Of a stretch of DNA of 6,631 nucleotides, positions 1 through 6,320 are shown one piece after another. The DNA is taken from contig JABMQV010000727.1 of NCBI GenBank assembly GCA_013203065.1, forward strand, positions 1-6,631. The letters are read 5' to 3'. Origin of the DNA: Desulfobacteraceae bacterium. Lineage in GTDB: Bacteria > Desulfobacterota > DSM-4660 > Desulfatiglandales > Desulfatiglandaceae. The translations under genes were made by a program, and so were the position numbers. Position 1 is the first letter of the stretch. Each line of letters begins with the position of its first letter. The notes under the pieces were generated by a model that saw only the letters and a program-made list of their open reading frames with translations, was not told the origin of the DNA and ran no database searches.

Positions 1-353
1 ATGGCAAGGGAGAATAAACTTAAACTCATTGAGTAAAAAGCATGAAATCATAGAATGTCCCCCTCTATGAATGGTGATTTGTCAAACCGGTTGTGAACAC
101 CTTCCATCTTCCGTTCCGGATGTCAACATCCCCGTGCCCGCATATGAAATTATCTTGGATAACGGGGATACGAATCCATGCGGTGAACATTTACAGCAAT
201 GTGGTTCTTTATTAAGCGATTTCTTCGGGAAAAATCTTGTCCCCGGATGTTTTAGGAGAGGGCCTAATAAGCTGTTAATGTTGGGTTGTTTTCTTGTGGA
301 TGATGAGAGGCCGAAACCCAGGCATCCGGCTTTATTGTATTCTTAATGTATCC
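1..353. other. Gene-poor stretch downstream of the dehydrogenase
   Basis: No gene is supported here. Positions 1-36 read in frame on the plus strand as 11 codons ending in TAA. This could be the tail of a gene entering from the left, but it is too short to judge. An open frame on the plus strand (71-346, 91 codons, six Cys) has no ribosome binding site, and its antisense frame is also largely open, so neither is called. I see no convincing rho-independent terminator after the dehydrogenase stop at 354. A 7-bp inverted repeat at 48-70 is the only clear small structure. Confidence 0.5.
48..70. repeat. 7-bp perfect inverted repeat, 9-base loop
   Basis: TCATAGA (48-54) and TCTATGA (64-70) are exact reverse complements separated by ATGTCCCCC. 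The stem is AT-rich, and no T-run follows on the plus strand, so it is a poor terminator. It lies just after the TAA at 34-36 and could be a weak 3' hairpin or chance. Confidence 0.3.
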
Positions 354-1445
354 TTAAATTTTTTCTGTTCCGTTGGGTTCGATAACAACCTTTACGGCGC
401 CATCACGTCGATTGATAAAAGTGTCTAGTGCCTTTTCAAACTCTTGCAAGGGGAATGTATGGGTGATCAAGTCCTTCACAAGCAGTTGGCCCGAAGAGAT
501 CAGGGAGATGACCTTGTGTTTGGTGTTGGGATCCGCCTTAATAGCGAATATGGCAATTTCATTCCGACAGATATATTTGAAAGGCAATGGTTCCATAAAT
601 TCCCCCTTTGGAACGCCCAACAAAGCAACTCGTCCACCCTGTTTTACCATCCTGACGGCCTGATGAAAGGTGCCCTTTGCACCAGAGCATTCTAAAGCTT
701 CATTGACCCCTAAACCGTTTGCCGCAGCCCGCACGGCTTCGACAGGGTCTTCCCTTTCAAAATCGATCAACAGGTCGGCGCCAAGTCTGCCTGCGGCTTC
801 CAACCGGGATCCTCGACCGACAGCGATGATTTTCGCTGCGCCCATACAACGGGCCAAACGCATGGCCAGTAGCCCAATGGGCCCGGGGCCAATAATCGCA
901 ACAGTACCTCCCGGTGTGACGCCCGTTAGTTCCAGGCCGTGAAGGGCAACTCCGGCTGTATCAACCAGAGCTCCTTCAAGAAAGGAGATGTTCGACGGCA
1001 TTTTGCTGACGCTCTTTATTGAGTAAGCATTGTATTGGGCATAAGCGCCCGGAGAAATAAATCCATAGTGCCGAAACCCCGTCTCCTCTTTGCCATAGTT
1101 CTCGCACAGGTTGTATCTTCCTTCCAGGCAATTCGTGCAATATCCACACCCCTTCCACGGCTCGCCCGCTACCCGGTCTCCCATCTCAAAATTCAATACA
1201 TTTTCCCCCACGGCAACCACTTCTCCGGCCCATTCGTGTCCGGGAATAAACGGATAGGATGGGGGCCAGGTCCCGGCCAGGTCTCCCCTGATGATTTCCG
1301 GATCGCTGCCGCAAATTGCCACACCGCGCACCCGACACAGGACCTCATCAGGTCCGGGAACAGGCACCGGGACCTCCCGGATCTCAAACTCACCGGGATT
1401 GGTGAGGACCACCGCTCGCATTTTCTTGGGTATCCTATCATTCAT
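354..1445 (-). CDS. Zinc-dependent medium-chain alcohol dehydrogenase (MDR family)
   Basis: This 363-residue protein belongs to the threonine/sorbitol/alcohol dehydrogenase branch of the zinc-containing medium-chain dehydrogenases, cytosolic enzymes that oxidise alcohols or reduce carbonyls with NAD(P). The GroES-like catalytic domain has the catalytic-zinc residues C45 (ICGSD) and H70-E71 (GHEWAG). The structural-zinc lobe has C100, C103, C106 and C114. The Rossmann fold starts with GPGPIG at 186-191. After the second strand the sequence is AVGRGSR (208-214). It has Arg211 and no acidic residue where NAD-specific members usually carry Asp, which suggests NADP(H) preference (inference). Length is normal for the family. 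The ATG at 1445 follows AAGGAG with a sensible spacer, so this start is preferred over Met9. It is the last gene of the probable operon, 61 bases after the mutase small subunit. This suggests it handles an alcohol or ketone made or used by the mutase pathway. The exact substrate is unknown. Confidence 0.93.
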   Translation of the reverse strand: MNDRIPKKMRAVVLTNPGEFEIREVPVPVPGPDEVLCRVRGVAICGSDPEIIRGDLAGTWPPSYPFIPGHEWAGEVVAVGENVLNFEMGDRVAGEPWKGCGYCTNCLEGRYNLCENYGKEETGFRHYGFISPGAYAQYNAYSIKSVSKMPSNISFLEGALVDTAGVALHGLELTGVTPGGTVAIIGPGPIGLLAMRLARCMGAAKIIAVGRGSRLEAAGRLGADLLIDFEREDPVEAVRAAANGLGVNEALECSGAKGTFHQAVRMVKQGGRVALLGVPKGEFMEPLPFKYICRNEIAIFAIKADPNTKHKVISLISSGQLLVKDLITHTFPLQEFEKALDTFINRRDGAVKVVIEPNGTEKI

Positions 1446-1483
1446 GTTTCACTCCTTGTCCAGCATGTCCGGCGAAATGAGCC

Positions 1484-1511
1484 CTCAAATCACCAATCTT
1501 CAATTCTCAAT
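1484..1511 (-). repeat. Four-unit degenerate heptamer tract
   Basis: On the minus strand, 1511 to 1484 reads as four consecutive heptamers: ATTGAGA, ATTGAAG, ATTGGTG, ATTTGAG. All share A-T-T at positions 1-3. The first unit contains the TGA stop of the mutase small subunit (1509-1507), so the tract begins at the very end of that gene and runs into the gap before the dehydrogenase. No function is known. A longer period-7 tract lies at 6321-6397. Confidence 0.5.
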
Positions 1512-1899
1512 CAAACAAGCCCTCCATGGTATCGAGTATGGTTTGCTTGGTTGTTCCGGGCACAAAAACAGCGTCGGCACCTGCTTTCTTGAGTCCCACC
1601 ACGTCATCCGGGGGTATCACGCCTCCAACAACCAGTTTGATATGATCCATGTCCCCATGGCTCAGTCTTTGAATCAACTCTCTGGTGTAATAGAGATGCT
1701 CACCCCCTAAAAAGCTGATGCCCATGACATCCGCGTCCTCCTGAACAGCCATTTGAACCAACCGTTCCGATGTATTGTAAAGCCCTGCGTAAATGACTTC
1801 ATAACCGATGTCCATGAGCCACTTGGCAATAATCCTCAGTCCGTTGTCGTGGGAATCCAGTCCCATTTTTCCAACAATGATACGTTTCTGCCGCGCCAT
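1507..1899 (-). CDS. Cobalamin-binding small subunit of acyl-CoA mutase
   Basis: This 130-residue protein is the free-standing B12-binding domain that pairs with the large subunit encoded just upstream to form an adenosylcobalamin-dependent carbon-skeleton mutase. The base-off/His-on signature is complete: D15-S-H17-D-N-G20, with H17 the lower cobalt ligand and K11 matching Lys604 of Propionibacterium methylmalonyl-CoA mutase. The second motif is S62-F-L64, followed by GGEH, and the third is VVGGVIP (90-96). Its length matches stand-alone small subunits of archaeal-type methylmalonyl-CoA mutase and 2-hydroxyisobutyryl-CoA mutase. The start at 1899 follows GGAGG by seven bases. It lies 74 bases downstream of the large subunit and 61 upstream of the dehydrogenase, in one direction. 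The cofactor half looks fully functional, in contrast to the altered pocket of the partner. No MeaB/ArgK-type GTPase chaperone is encoded in the window. Confidence 0.95.
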   Translation of the reverse strand: MARQKRIIVGKMGLDSHDNGLRIIAKWLMDIGYEVIYAGLYNTSERLVQMAVQEDADVMGISFLGGEHLYYTRELIQRLSHGDMDHIKLVVGGVIPPDDVVGLKKAGADAVFVPGTTKQTILDTMEGLFD

Positions 1900-1973
1900 A
1901 ATCTCGCCTCCAAATGAAAATGATAGACCCCAACACTCTTCAATAATCCACCATAAAGGATGTCGCCATGGGT

Positions 1974-3605
1974 TCAGACCGGTATTTTAAACCCTGCTGT
2001 TTTTCTGAAGGCATCCGATACCTCTTGTATTGTTGCCCCGGCTTCAACCGCCTTCATGATCGGTTCGAAGAGGTTTGTCTCCGGTCTTTTCCGGGCCAGA
2101 TCAAAGAGTTCTCCCAGTGCCCTCTTGACAGGTTCTTGATCCCGGTTTTTTTTGTATTCCTGTATATAGTGTATGCGTTTGGCCTGCATGTCCGACGTCT
2201 GCTTGAAAATGTTGATCACCACCTCTTCATCTTCTTCTTTGAAGATGTTGACACCCACCAAGGGTTGATCCAAACTCTCGATTGCCTCTGCCAGCGTGTA
2301 ACGGGCCTCATTAATCTGCTCTTCCACCCATCCCTGCTTGAAGCATTGGATAAATCCTCCCTTGTCTTCGATTACTTTCATCAATTCCCAGATCTTTTCT
2401 TCAATCTGGTCTGTAAGGGATTCCACCAGATAGGAACCCCCAAGGGGGTCTGCCGAATTGACGACTTTGGTCTCGTAGGCGATGATCTGTTGGGTGCGAA
2501 TGGAAAGCTTATGGCTCTCCTCGGTCGGCAGGGAGTATGCCTCATCATAACCGGTCGTGTGTATGGATTGGGTCCCTGCCAGCACAGCAGCAAGGGTCTG
2601 AATCGTGGTCCGGACGATATTGTTAATGGGCTGCTGGGCCGTCAGTGGCAAGGCTGAAGTCTGGATCGCACTTCGAAACCACATGGATTTCTCGTTTTTG
2701 GCCCCGAATTTTTCTTTGAGCATCCTGGCCCAAATCCGTCGCATGGCCCTCAACTTGGCTACCTCTTCGAAAAGGTCCATGTGGGCCGCAGAGAAAAAGG
2801 CCATCCGCCTGGCGAAGCTGTCCACATCCAGCCCCCTCGCCATCAGGGCCTTGATATAATCAGCCGCCACCGAGAGCGAAAAGGCCGCCTCCTGTACTGC
2901 ATCAACCCCTGTTTCGCGGACATTGTATGCGTTGATGTTGACGATGTTCCATCTGGGCATCCGCGGTACGATATATTCCATGACGTCAAGCCCGATCTTT
3001 ATGGTGAGATCAATAGGAAAAAAGGTGGTGTTGGCTTGATAGGTAGGGCCCACGAACTGTGTTATGGGGCAGTTCATAATGGTGCCGATCAATTTTTCCC
3101 ATGGGATGCCCCGCTCTCTTGCCAGCAAGAGATATTGAGACATGATCACGGCGGAATAGGGGGGTTGGACGATCAGCGTTGAACTAACCTGGTCAAGGGG
3201 GATGTCCGCATACAAGGCCCTCATGTCTTCGTAAGTGCTCAAGGAGGTTCCCTGGAGCCCAACGTCGGCCCGGGCGAGGGGATAGTCCGGATCGAGCCCC
3301 AACTTGGTGCCGATGTCCGTGTCCATATTGATTCCCGTCTGTCCGATCTTGAGAAGATATTTGAATCGCTCATTACTGTCCTCAGGCGTCCCAAATCCGC
3401 TCTGTTGCCTCCTGGTCCACAGCCTGCCCCGGTACATATCCTTGTGGATTCCCCTGGTGAATGGGTATACGCCTGGGTTCGGGATTTCCTTGTCCCAGTC
3501 GGATTTGCTATAGGTCTCTTTATACTCGAAGCCCGAAAGGCTCCTGAAATGGTTAATCTTTTCACCCTTGAGATAGGTTGATTTCTTTTCCCTGTTTTGG
3601 TCCAT
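1974..3605 (-). CDS. Acyl-CoA mutase large (catalytic) subunit, methylmalonyl-CoA mutase family with atypical pocket
   Basis: This 543-residue protein is the substrate-binding TIM-barrel half of a B12-dependent acyl-CoA mutase. Family hallmarks are PFTRG (48-52), W63-T64, GFGTPEDSN (70-78), GQTG (88-91), IPLDQVS (135-141), an MPRWN core (216-220), the TQSIHT segment (345-350), DPLGGSY (386-392) and AGAT near the C-terminus (522-525). By hand alignment to the Propionibacterium enzyme, Tyr89 becomes Gln68 and His244 becomes Asn228. The Arg207 loop is rewritten with about four extra residues, and no arginine occurs between 165 and 215. Ala116 becomes Asp95, the position of the substrate-binding Asp117 of 2-hydroxyisobutyryl-CoA mutase. 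Methylmalonyl-CoA is therefore an unlikely substrate, and a hydroxyacyl-CoA or other unusual acyl-CoA is more likely (inference). The ATG at 3605 follows AGGGAGG with a seven-base spacer. An out-of-frame ATG four bases earlier is ignored. The TetR gene is 38 bases upstream. Confidence 0.93.
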   Translation of the reverse strand: MDQNREKKSTYLKGEKINHFRSLSGFEYKETYSKSDWDKEIPNPGVYPFTRGIHKDMYRGRLWTRRQQSGFGTPEDSNERFKYLLKIGQTGINMDTDIGTKLGLDPDYPLARADVGLQGTSLSTYEDMRALYADIPLDQVSSTLIVQPPYSAVIMSQYLLLARERGIPWEKLIGTIMNCPITQFVGPTYQANTTFFPIDLTIKIGLDVMEYIVPRMPRWNIVNINAYNVRETGVDAVQEAAFSLSVAADYIKALMARGLDVDSFARRMAFFSAAHMDLFEEVAKLRAMRRIWARMLKEKFGAKNEKSMWFRSAIQTSALPLTAQQPINNIVRTTIQTLAAVLAGTQSIHTTGYDEAYSLPTEESHKLSIRTQQIIAYETKVVNSADPLGGSYLVESLTDQIEEKIWELMKVIEDKGGFIQCFKQGWVEEQINEARYTLAEAIESLDQPLVGVNIFKEEDEEVVINIFKQTSDMQAKRIHYIQEYKKNRDQEPVKRALGELFDLARKRPETNLFEPIMKAVEAGATIQEVSDAFRKTAGFKIPV

Positions 3606-3643
3606 TCATTTTCCTCCCTAAAATCTTTGCGGGATCCGGATGT

Positions 3644-4246
3644 TCATTTGAAATCTTCTATACCCCTGAGGAAAACGGCCCAGATTATCTCCGAGAGTTC
3701 ATCAGGGTTTACGGTCCCTTTCGGGTCATACCAGGCATAAATCCAGTTGCACATCCCAAAGAGCATGAAGGTTATGGTCTTTACTTGCCCCTTTGGAACG
3801 GGGTTTTTGAGAAAATCGGCTAGGATTCCGAACACCTCATGATAGTATCTTCTCTCTTTTTCGGCGATAATTTGAAAATATTTTGTGGGCAGGCAATTGG
3901 CCTCGTGGAGAAGCACTTTTGCCTCGTTCAGATGGTTCGCATAAAGCGCGATATGCCGCGATATAATGAACTTGAGCTTTTCACGGGCACCATCTATCTG
4001 GCCTACCTCACCCTCCAGGTTATCAAGAACCCGATCCATATAATGGCTCAAAATAAAGAACAGCACCTCGGTCTTGCTCTTGAAATAATGATACATCCCG
4101 CCTTTGCTGATCTTGGCACTCGTGGCGATGCCATCCATGGTTGTTTCCAGGTAACCTTTTCGGCTGAAAAGTCTTGCAGCCGCCTTGGCGATTTTCTCAG
4201 CCCTTTCCCGGCCCTTTTTATCCAGTTGTTCCCATCTTCCTTCCAT
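3644..4246 (-). CDS. TetR/AcrR-family repressor, KstR2-like C-terminal domain
   Basis: This is a DNA-binding repressor of about 200 residues. The N-terminal helix-turn-helix spans roughly residues 17-60, with recognition helix region ISKGGMYHYFKSK. The all-helical ligand domain ends in a motif with NWIYAWYDPKG, which resembles the KstR2-type C-terminal domain found in many regulators that sense acyl-CoA esters (from memory of the family). I chose the ATG at 4246 because GAGG lies nine bases upstream (4259-4256). An in-frame ATG at 4261 would add five residues but has no ribosome binding site and crowds the operator. It is the first gene of the operon, 38 bases before the mutase large subunit, with a perfect palindrome just upstream. 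The simplest model is autorepression of the whole mutase-dehydrogenase operon, relieved by a CoA-ester substrate or product. The ligand is unknown. Confidence 0.92.
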   Translation of the reverse strand: MEGRWEQLDKKGRERAEKIAKAAARLFSRKGYLETTMDGIATSAKISKGGMYHYFKSKTEVLFFILSHYMDRVLDNLEGEVGQIDGAREKLKFIISRHIALYANHLNEAKVLLHEANCLPTKYFQIIAEKERRYYHEVFGILADFLKNPVPKGQVKTITFMLFGMCNWIYAWYDPKGTVNPDELSEIIWAVFLRGIEDFK

Positions 4247-4269
4247 TTTGGAATTCCTCATAGCATTTC

Positions 4270-4285
4270 AACCGACTGGTCGGTT
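4270..4285. promoter_or_regulatory. Probable TetR operator (AACCGAC-TG-GTCGGTT)
   Basis: Two exact 7-bp inverted half-sites flank a 2-bp centre, 24 bases upstream of the chosen regulator start and downstream of its best promoter candidate. The size, symmetry and ACCGAC/GTCGGT half-sites are typical of TetR-family operators. Binding here would block transcription of the minus-strand operon. Confidence 0.7.
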
Positions 4286-4305
4286 TATTTCGGCATAACG
4301 AGCGA

Positions 4306-4334
4306 TTCAAACCACAGGCTAGCTCCTATGTCAA
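4306..4334 (-). promoter_or_regulatory. Candidate sigma70 promoter of the minus-strand operon
   Basis: On the minus strand a perfect -35 TTGACA (4334-4329) is separated by 17 bases from a weak -10 TTTGAA (4311-4306). The -10 is preceded by TGG, as in an extended -10. Transcription would begin near 4299, placing the palindrome at 4270-4285 within the first 30 transcribed bases. The -10 matches the consensus poorly, so confidence is moderate. Confidence 0.45.
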
Positions 4335-4507
4335 GAAAAAACGATCGTAGAAACCGTGGGAAATAAGGGTGAGACCGCCTCCATTCACAGGGAAAACAAG
4401 GCTATCATGGTTGATGGGGATGTGAATTTGGTTTGAAGCGGTTCATTGTTATATGGAAAAAGGGGAATAATATCTGCAAACCCTCTTGACTTGGGAGCCA
4501 TATTTTT
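4335..4507. other. Intergenic DNA between divergent transcription units
   Basis: No gene or RNA is recognised. A short plus-strand open stretch ending in TGA at 4441 has no ribosome binding site and no recognisable homology. With the promoter and operator entries this accounts for the 336-base gap from 4247 to 4582. Confidence 0.4.
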
Positions 4508-4536
4508 TTGAGGTAAAATCATTTCTATGGTATATG
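4508..4536 (+). promoter_or_regulatory. Candidate sigma70 promoter of the GT-C/TPR gene
   Basis: TTGAGG (4508-4513) and TATATG (4531-4536) are separated by exactly 17 bases, and each matches consensus at four of six positions. Transcription would start near 4543, giving a leader of about 40 bases before the ATG at 4583. An upstream TTGACT near 4488 is spaced too far from TAAAAT to be a better choice. Confidence 0.4.
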
Positions 4537-4538
4537 CT

Positions 4539-4556
4539 TCAAAACTTCCGTTTTGA
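4539..4556 (+). repeat. 7-bp hairpin in the leader of the GT-C/TPR gene
   Basis: TCAAAAC (4539-4545) and GTTTTGA (4550-4556) are exact reverse complements around a TTCC loop. The hairpin falls at the predicted transcription start and ends 14 bases before the AGGA of the ribosome binding site. It could stabilise the 5' end of the message or be an operator half-site pair. Confidence 0.4.
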
Positions 4557-4582
4557 TAAGGGGACCTTTTAGGAAATATTCC

Positions 4583-6253
4583 ATGTCATTGAGGGCAAAT
4601 ATTCGATCTCATCGTTTTGAACTGATCGTCTGTGTGTTTTTGATTGTGATGACGCTTGCGGTCTACTGGCAGGTGCTTGGCTATGATTTTGTGAACTATG
4701 ATGACGACGGTTATATTACCGAAAATCCTTCTGTGAGGGAGGGGCTTACCAAAAAGAATTTCCTCTGGGCTTTCACTTCATTCCACATCGGAAACTGGCA
4801 TCCGTTGACCTGGATTTCCCATATGTTGGACTGCGAACTGTTTGGGTTGAAGCCAGGAATGCATCATCTGACCAACCTCCTATTTCACACAGTAAACAGT
4901 CTGTTGCTGTTTTTGGTTCTTAGGAGGATGACGGGATCCATATGGCGCAGCGGTTTTGTTGCGGCCCTTTTTGCTTTGCATCCTCTTCATGTCGAATCGG
5001 TGGCATGGATCGCAGGGAGGAAGGATGTCCTCAGCACCCTTTTCTGGATGCTCACCCTGTGGGCCTATGTTAGATACTGTGAGAGGCCGGCTGCTTTTCG
5101 GTATTTCCTGATCCTTATCTTCTTTGCCTTGGGTCTCATGGCCAAACCGATGCTTATTACCCTCCCGTTTATCTTGCTTCTCTTGGACTACTGGCCTCTT
5201 AATCGGTTGAACCTGGACTGGGCGGATAAAAAAAACAACATGCAGTTCCAGACATCGTCGATTTTTCGGCTTGTTTTAGAAAAAGTCCCGCTGTTTGCTA
5301 TTACAGGGCTATTGGTCGTTGTGACTTTTTTTGCCGCGGACAAGCCAGGCTTGTTGACGTCTTTGGATGATCTTTCCCTAGAGGCAAGAGCAGCTAATGC
5401 TCTTGTTTCATACGTGAGTTACATAAGGAAGATGGTCTGGCCAGGTGATCTCGCGGTCTTCTATCCCCATCCGGGAACTGTCCCGGTATGGCAGGTTGGG
5501 GGTACAGGGCTGCTTTTCATCTGTGTATCGATTATGTTTATAGGGGTCTTCAGGAGCCGTCCCTATCTATTGGTGGGATGGCTATGGTATCTTGGAACCC
5601 TTGTGCCGGTCATTGGCGTGGTTCAAGGGGGTGCGCAGGCCATGGCGGACCGGTACACCTATGTTCCCCTTATCGGCCTGTTTATCATGATCGCCTGGGG
5701 CATCCCGGACTTATTGGGTAAATGGCGCTACAGACGCAGTGTGCTTTCCCTTTCAGCGGGTCTGGCGCTTTCGGCTGTCATGCTCTTTACATGGCTTCAA
5801 CTCCACCACTGGAGAGACAGCATTTCACTTTGGACAAATGCCTTGAGGACGACTCCTAACAACTGGATAGCACACAATAACCTGGGAAAATTTCTATTGG
5901 ATGAGGGGTGGCGCATAGAGCAAAGGAGACATCTTTCGAAGGAGATACTGATTCGCTATGGTTTTCATAGTGTACCTGTCGATGAATTGATAAAAGCTCC
6001 CCCTTTTCAGAAGACCCTCCAAGAAGCCGCCGGACATTTCATTGAGGCGCTAAAGATAAATTCCAACTACGTGAGGGCCTACGATAACCTTGGCATTGCG
6101 CTTGCCTATCAGGGCAAATACAACGAAGCTATTATTCAGTTTAGAAACGCACTCCACATAAGACCGGATGATGAGACTGCGCGTCGAAATCTCGAACATA
6201 CTTTGAAGAAAATAAGGAAATCCCCCAGTGCGTCTGATAGCAGCCCCCGTTAG
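4583..6253 (+). CDS. GT-C (TMTC/PMT-like) multi-spanning membrane protein with C-terminal TPR
   Basis: This 556-residue inner-membrane protein has about ten hydrophobic segments (for example 12-32, 98-115, 173-203, 234-252, 307-323, 328-346, 361-376 and 387-404). A soluble tail follows from about 410. The first loop carries NYDDDGY (38-44), the acidic motif expected for a GT-C lipid-phosphosugar glycosyltransferase. NWHPLTW (71-77), HPLHVESVAW (133-142), GRKD (145-148) and DRYTY (356-360) match the pattern of TMTC/protein O-mannosyltransferase-like proteins with TPRs. The likely role is transfer of a sugar from a polyprenyl carrier to an exported acceptor (family inference). The tail has a clear TPR at 497-530. 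A preceding TPR is split by about 35 extra residues (443-480). I chose ATG 4583 because AGGA lies eight bases upstream. An in-frame TTG at 4553 adds ten residues without a ribosome binding site. It is divergent from the mutase operon and probably unrelated to it. Confidence 0.88.
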   Translation: MSLRANIRSHRFELIVCVFLIVMTLAVYWQVLGYDFVNYDDDGYITENPSVREGLTKKNFLWAFTSFHIGNWHPLTWISHMLDCELFGLKPGMHHLTNLLFHTVNSLLLFLVLRRMTGSIWRSGFVAALFALHPLHVESVAWIAGRKDVLSTLFWMLTLWAYVRYCERPAAFRYFLILIFFALGLMAKPMLITLPFILLLLDYWPLNRLNLDWADKKNNMQFQTSSIFRLVLEKVPLFAITGLLVVVTFFAADKPGLLTSLDDLSLEARAANALVSYVSYIRKMVWPGDLAVFYPHPGTVPVWQVGGTGLLFICVSIMFIGVFRSRPYLLVGWLWYLGTLVPVIGVVQGGAQAMADRYTYVPLIGLFIMIAWGIPDLLGKWRYRRSVLSLSAGLALSAVMLFTWLQLHHWRDSISLWTNALRTTPNNWIAHNNLGKFLLDEGWRIEQRRHLSKEILIRYGFHSVPVDELIKAPPFQKTLQEAAGHFIEALKINSNYVRAYDNLGIALAYQGKYNEAIIQFRNALHIRPDDETARRNLEHTLKKIRKSPSASDSSPR

Positions 6254-6320
6254 AGTCTTAGTTTGCAACTTCTATTCACGATGCGGAATTTCTTAATCGG
6301 CTGAAAATCTTTTGATTCGG

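Noticed and set aside
1..36. Plus-strand in-frame stretch ending in TAA, possible tail of an upstream gene
   Set aside because: Only 11 codons are visible, and nothing identifies a family. The leading ATG could equally be internal or chance.
118..243. Minus-strand 41-codon open frame starting at an ATG within the left empty region
   Set aside because: It has no ribosome binding site, is directly preceded by an in-frame TAA, overlaps other open frames, and has no recognisable motif.
1035..1592. Long plus-strand open frame (185 codons) opposite the dehydrogenase and mutase small subunit
   Set aside because: It is antisense to two clear genes, has no family features and crosses their intergenic gap, so it is a coding-strand shadow.
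3839..4366. Plus-strand open frame of 175 codons opposite the TetR gene
   Set aside because: It is antisense to a well-supported regulator and runs through the operator. Its composition reflects the opposite strand.
4323..4441. Plus-strand short open stretch with a plausible-looking peptide before TGA
   Set aside because: No suitable start with a ribosome binding site, under 40 codons, and it lies between divergent promoters. It could be a gene remnant but cannot be supported.
4486..4520. TTGACT with TAAAAT as a plus-strand promoter
   Set aside because: The spacing of about 22 bases is too long for sigma70. The TTGAGG/TATATG pair with 17 bases is better.
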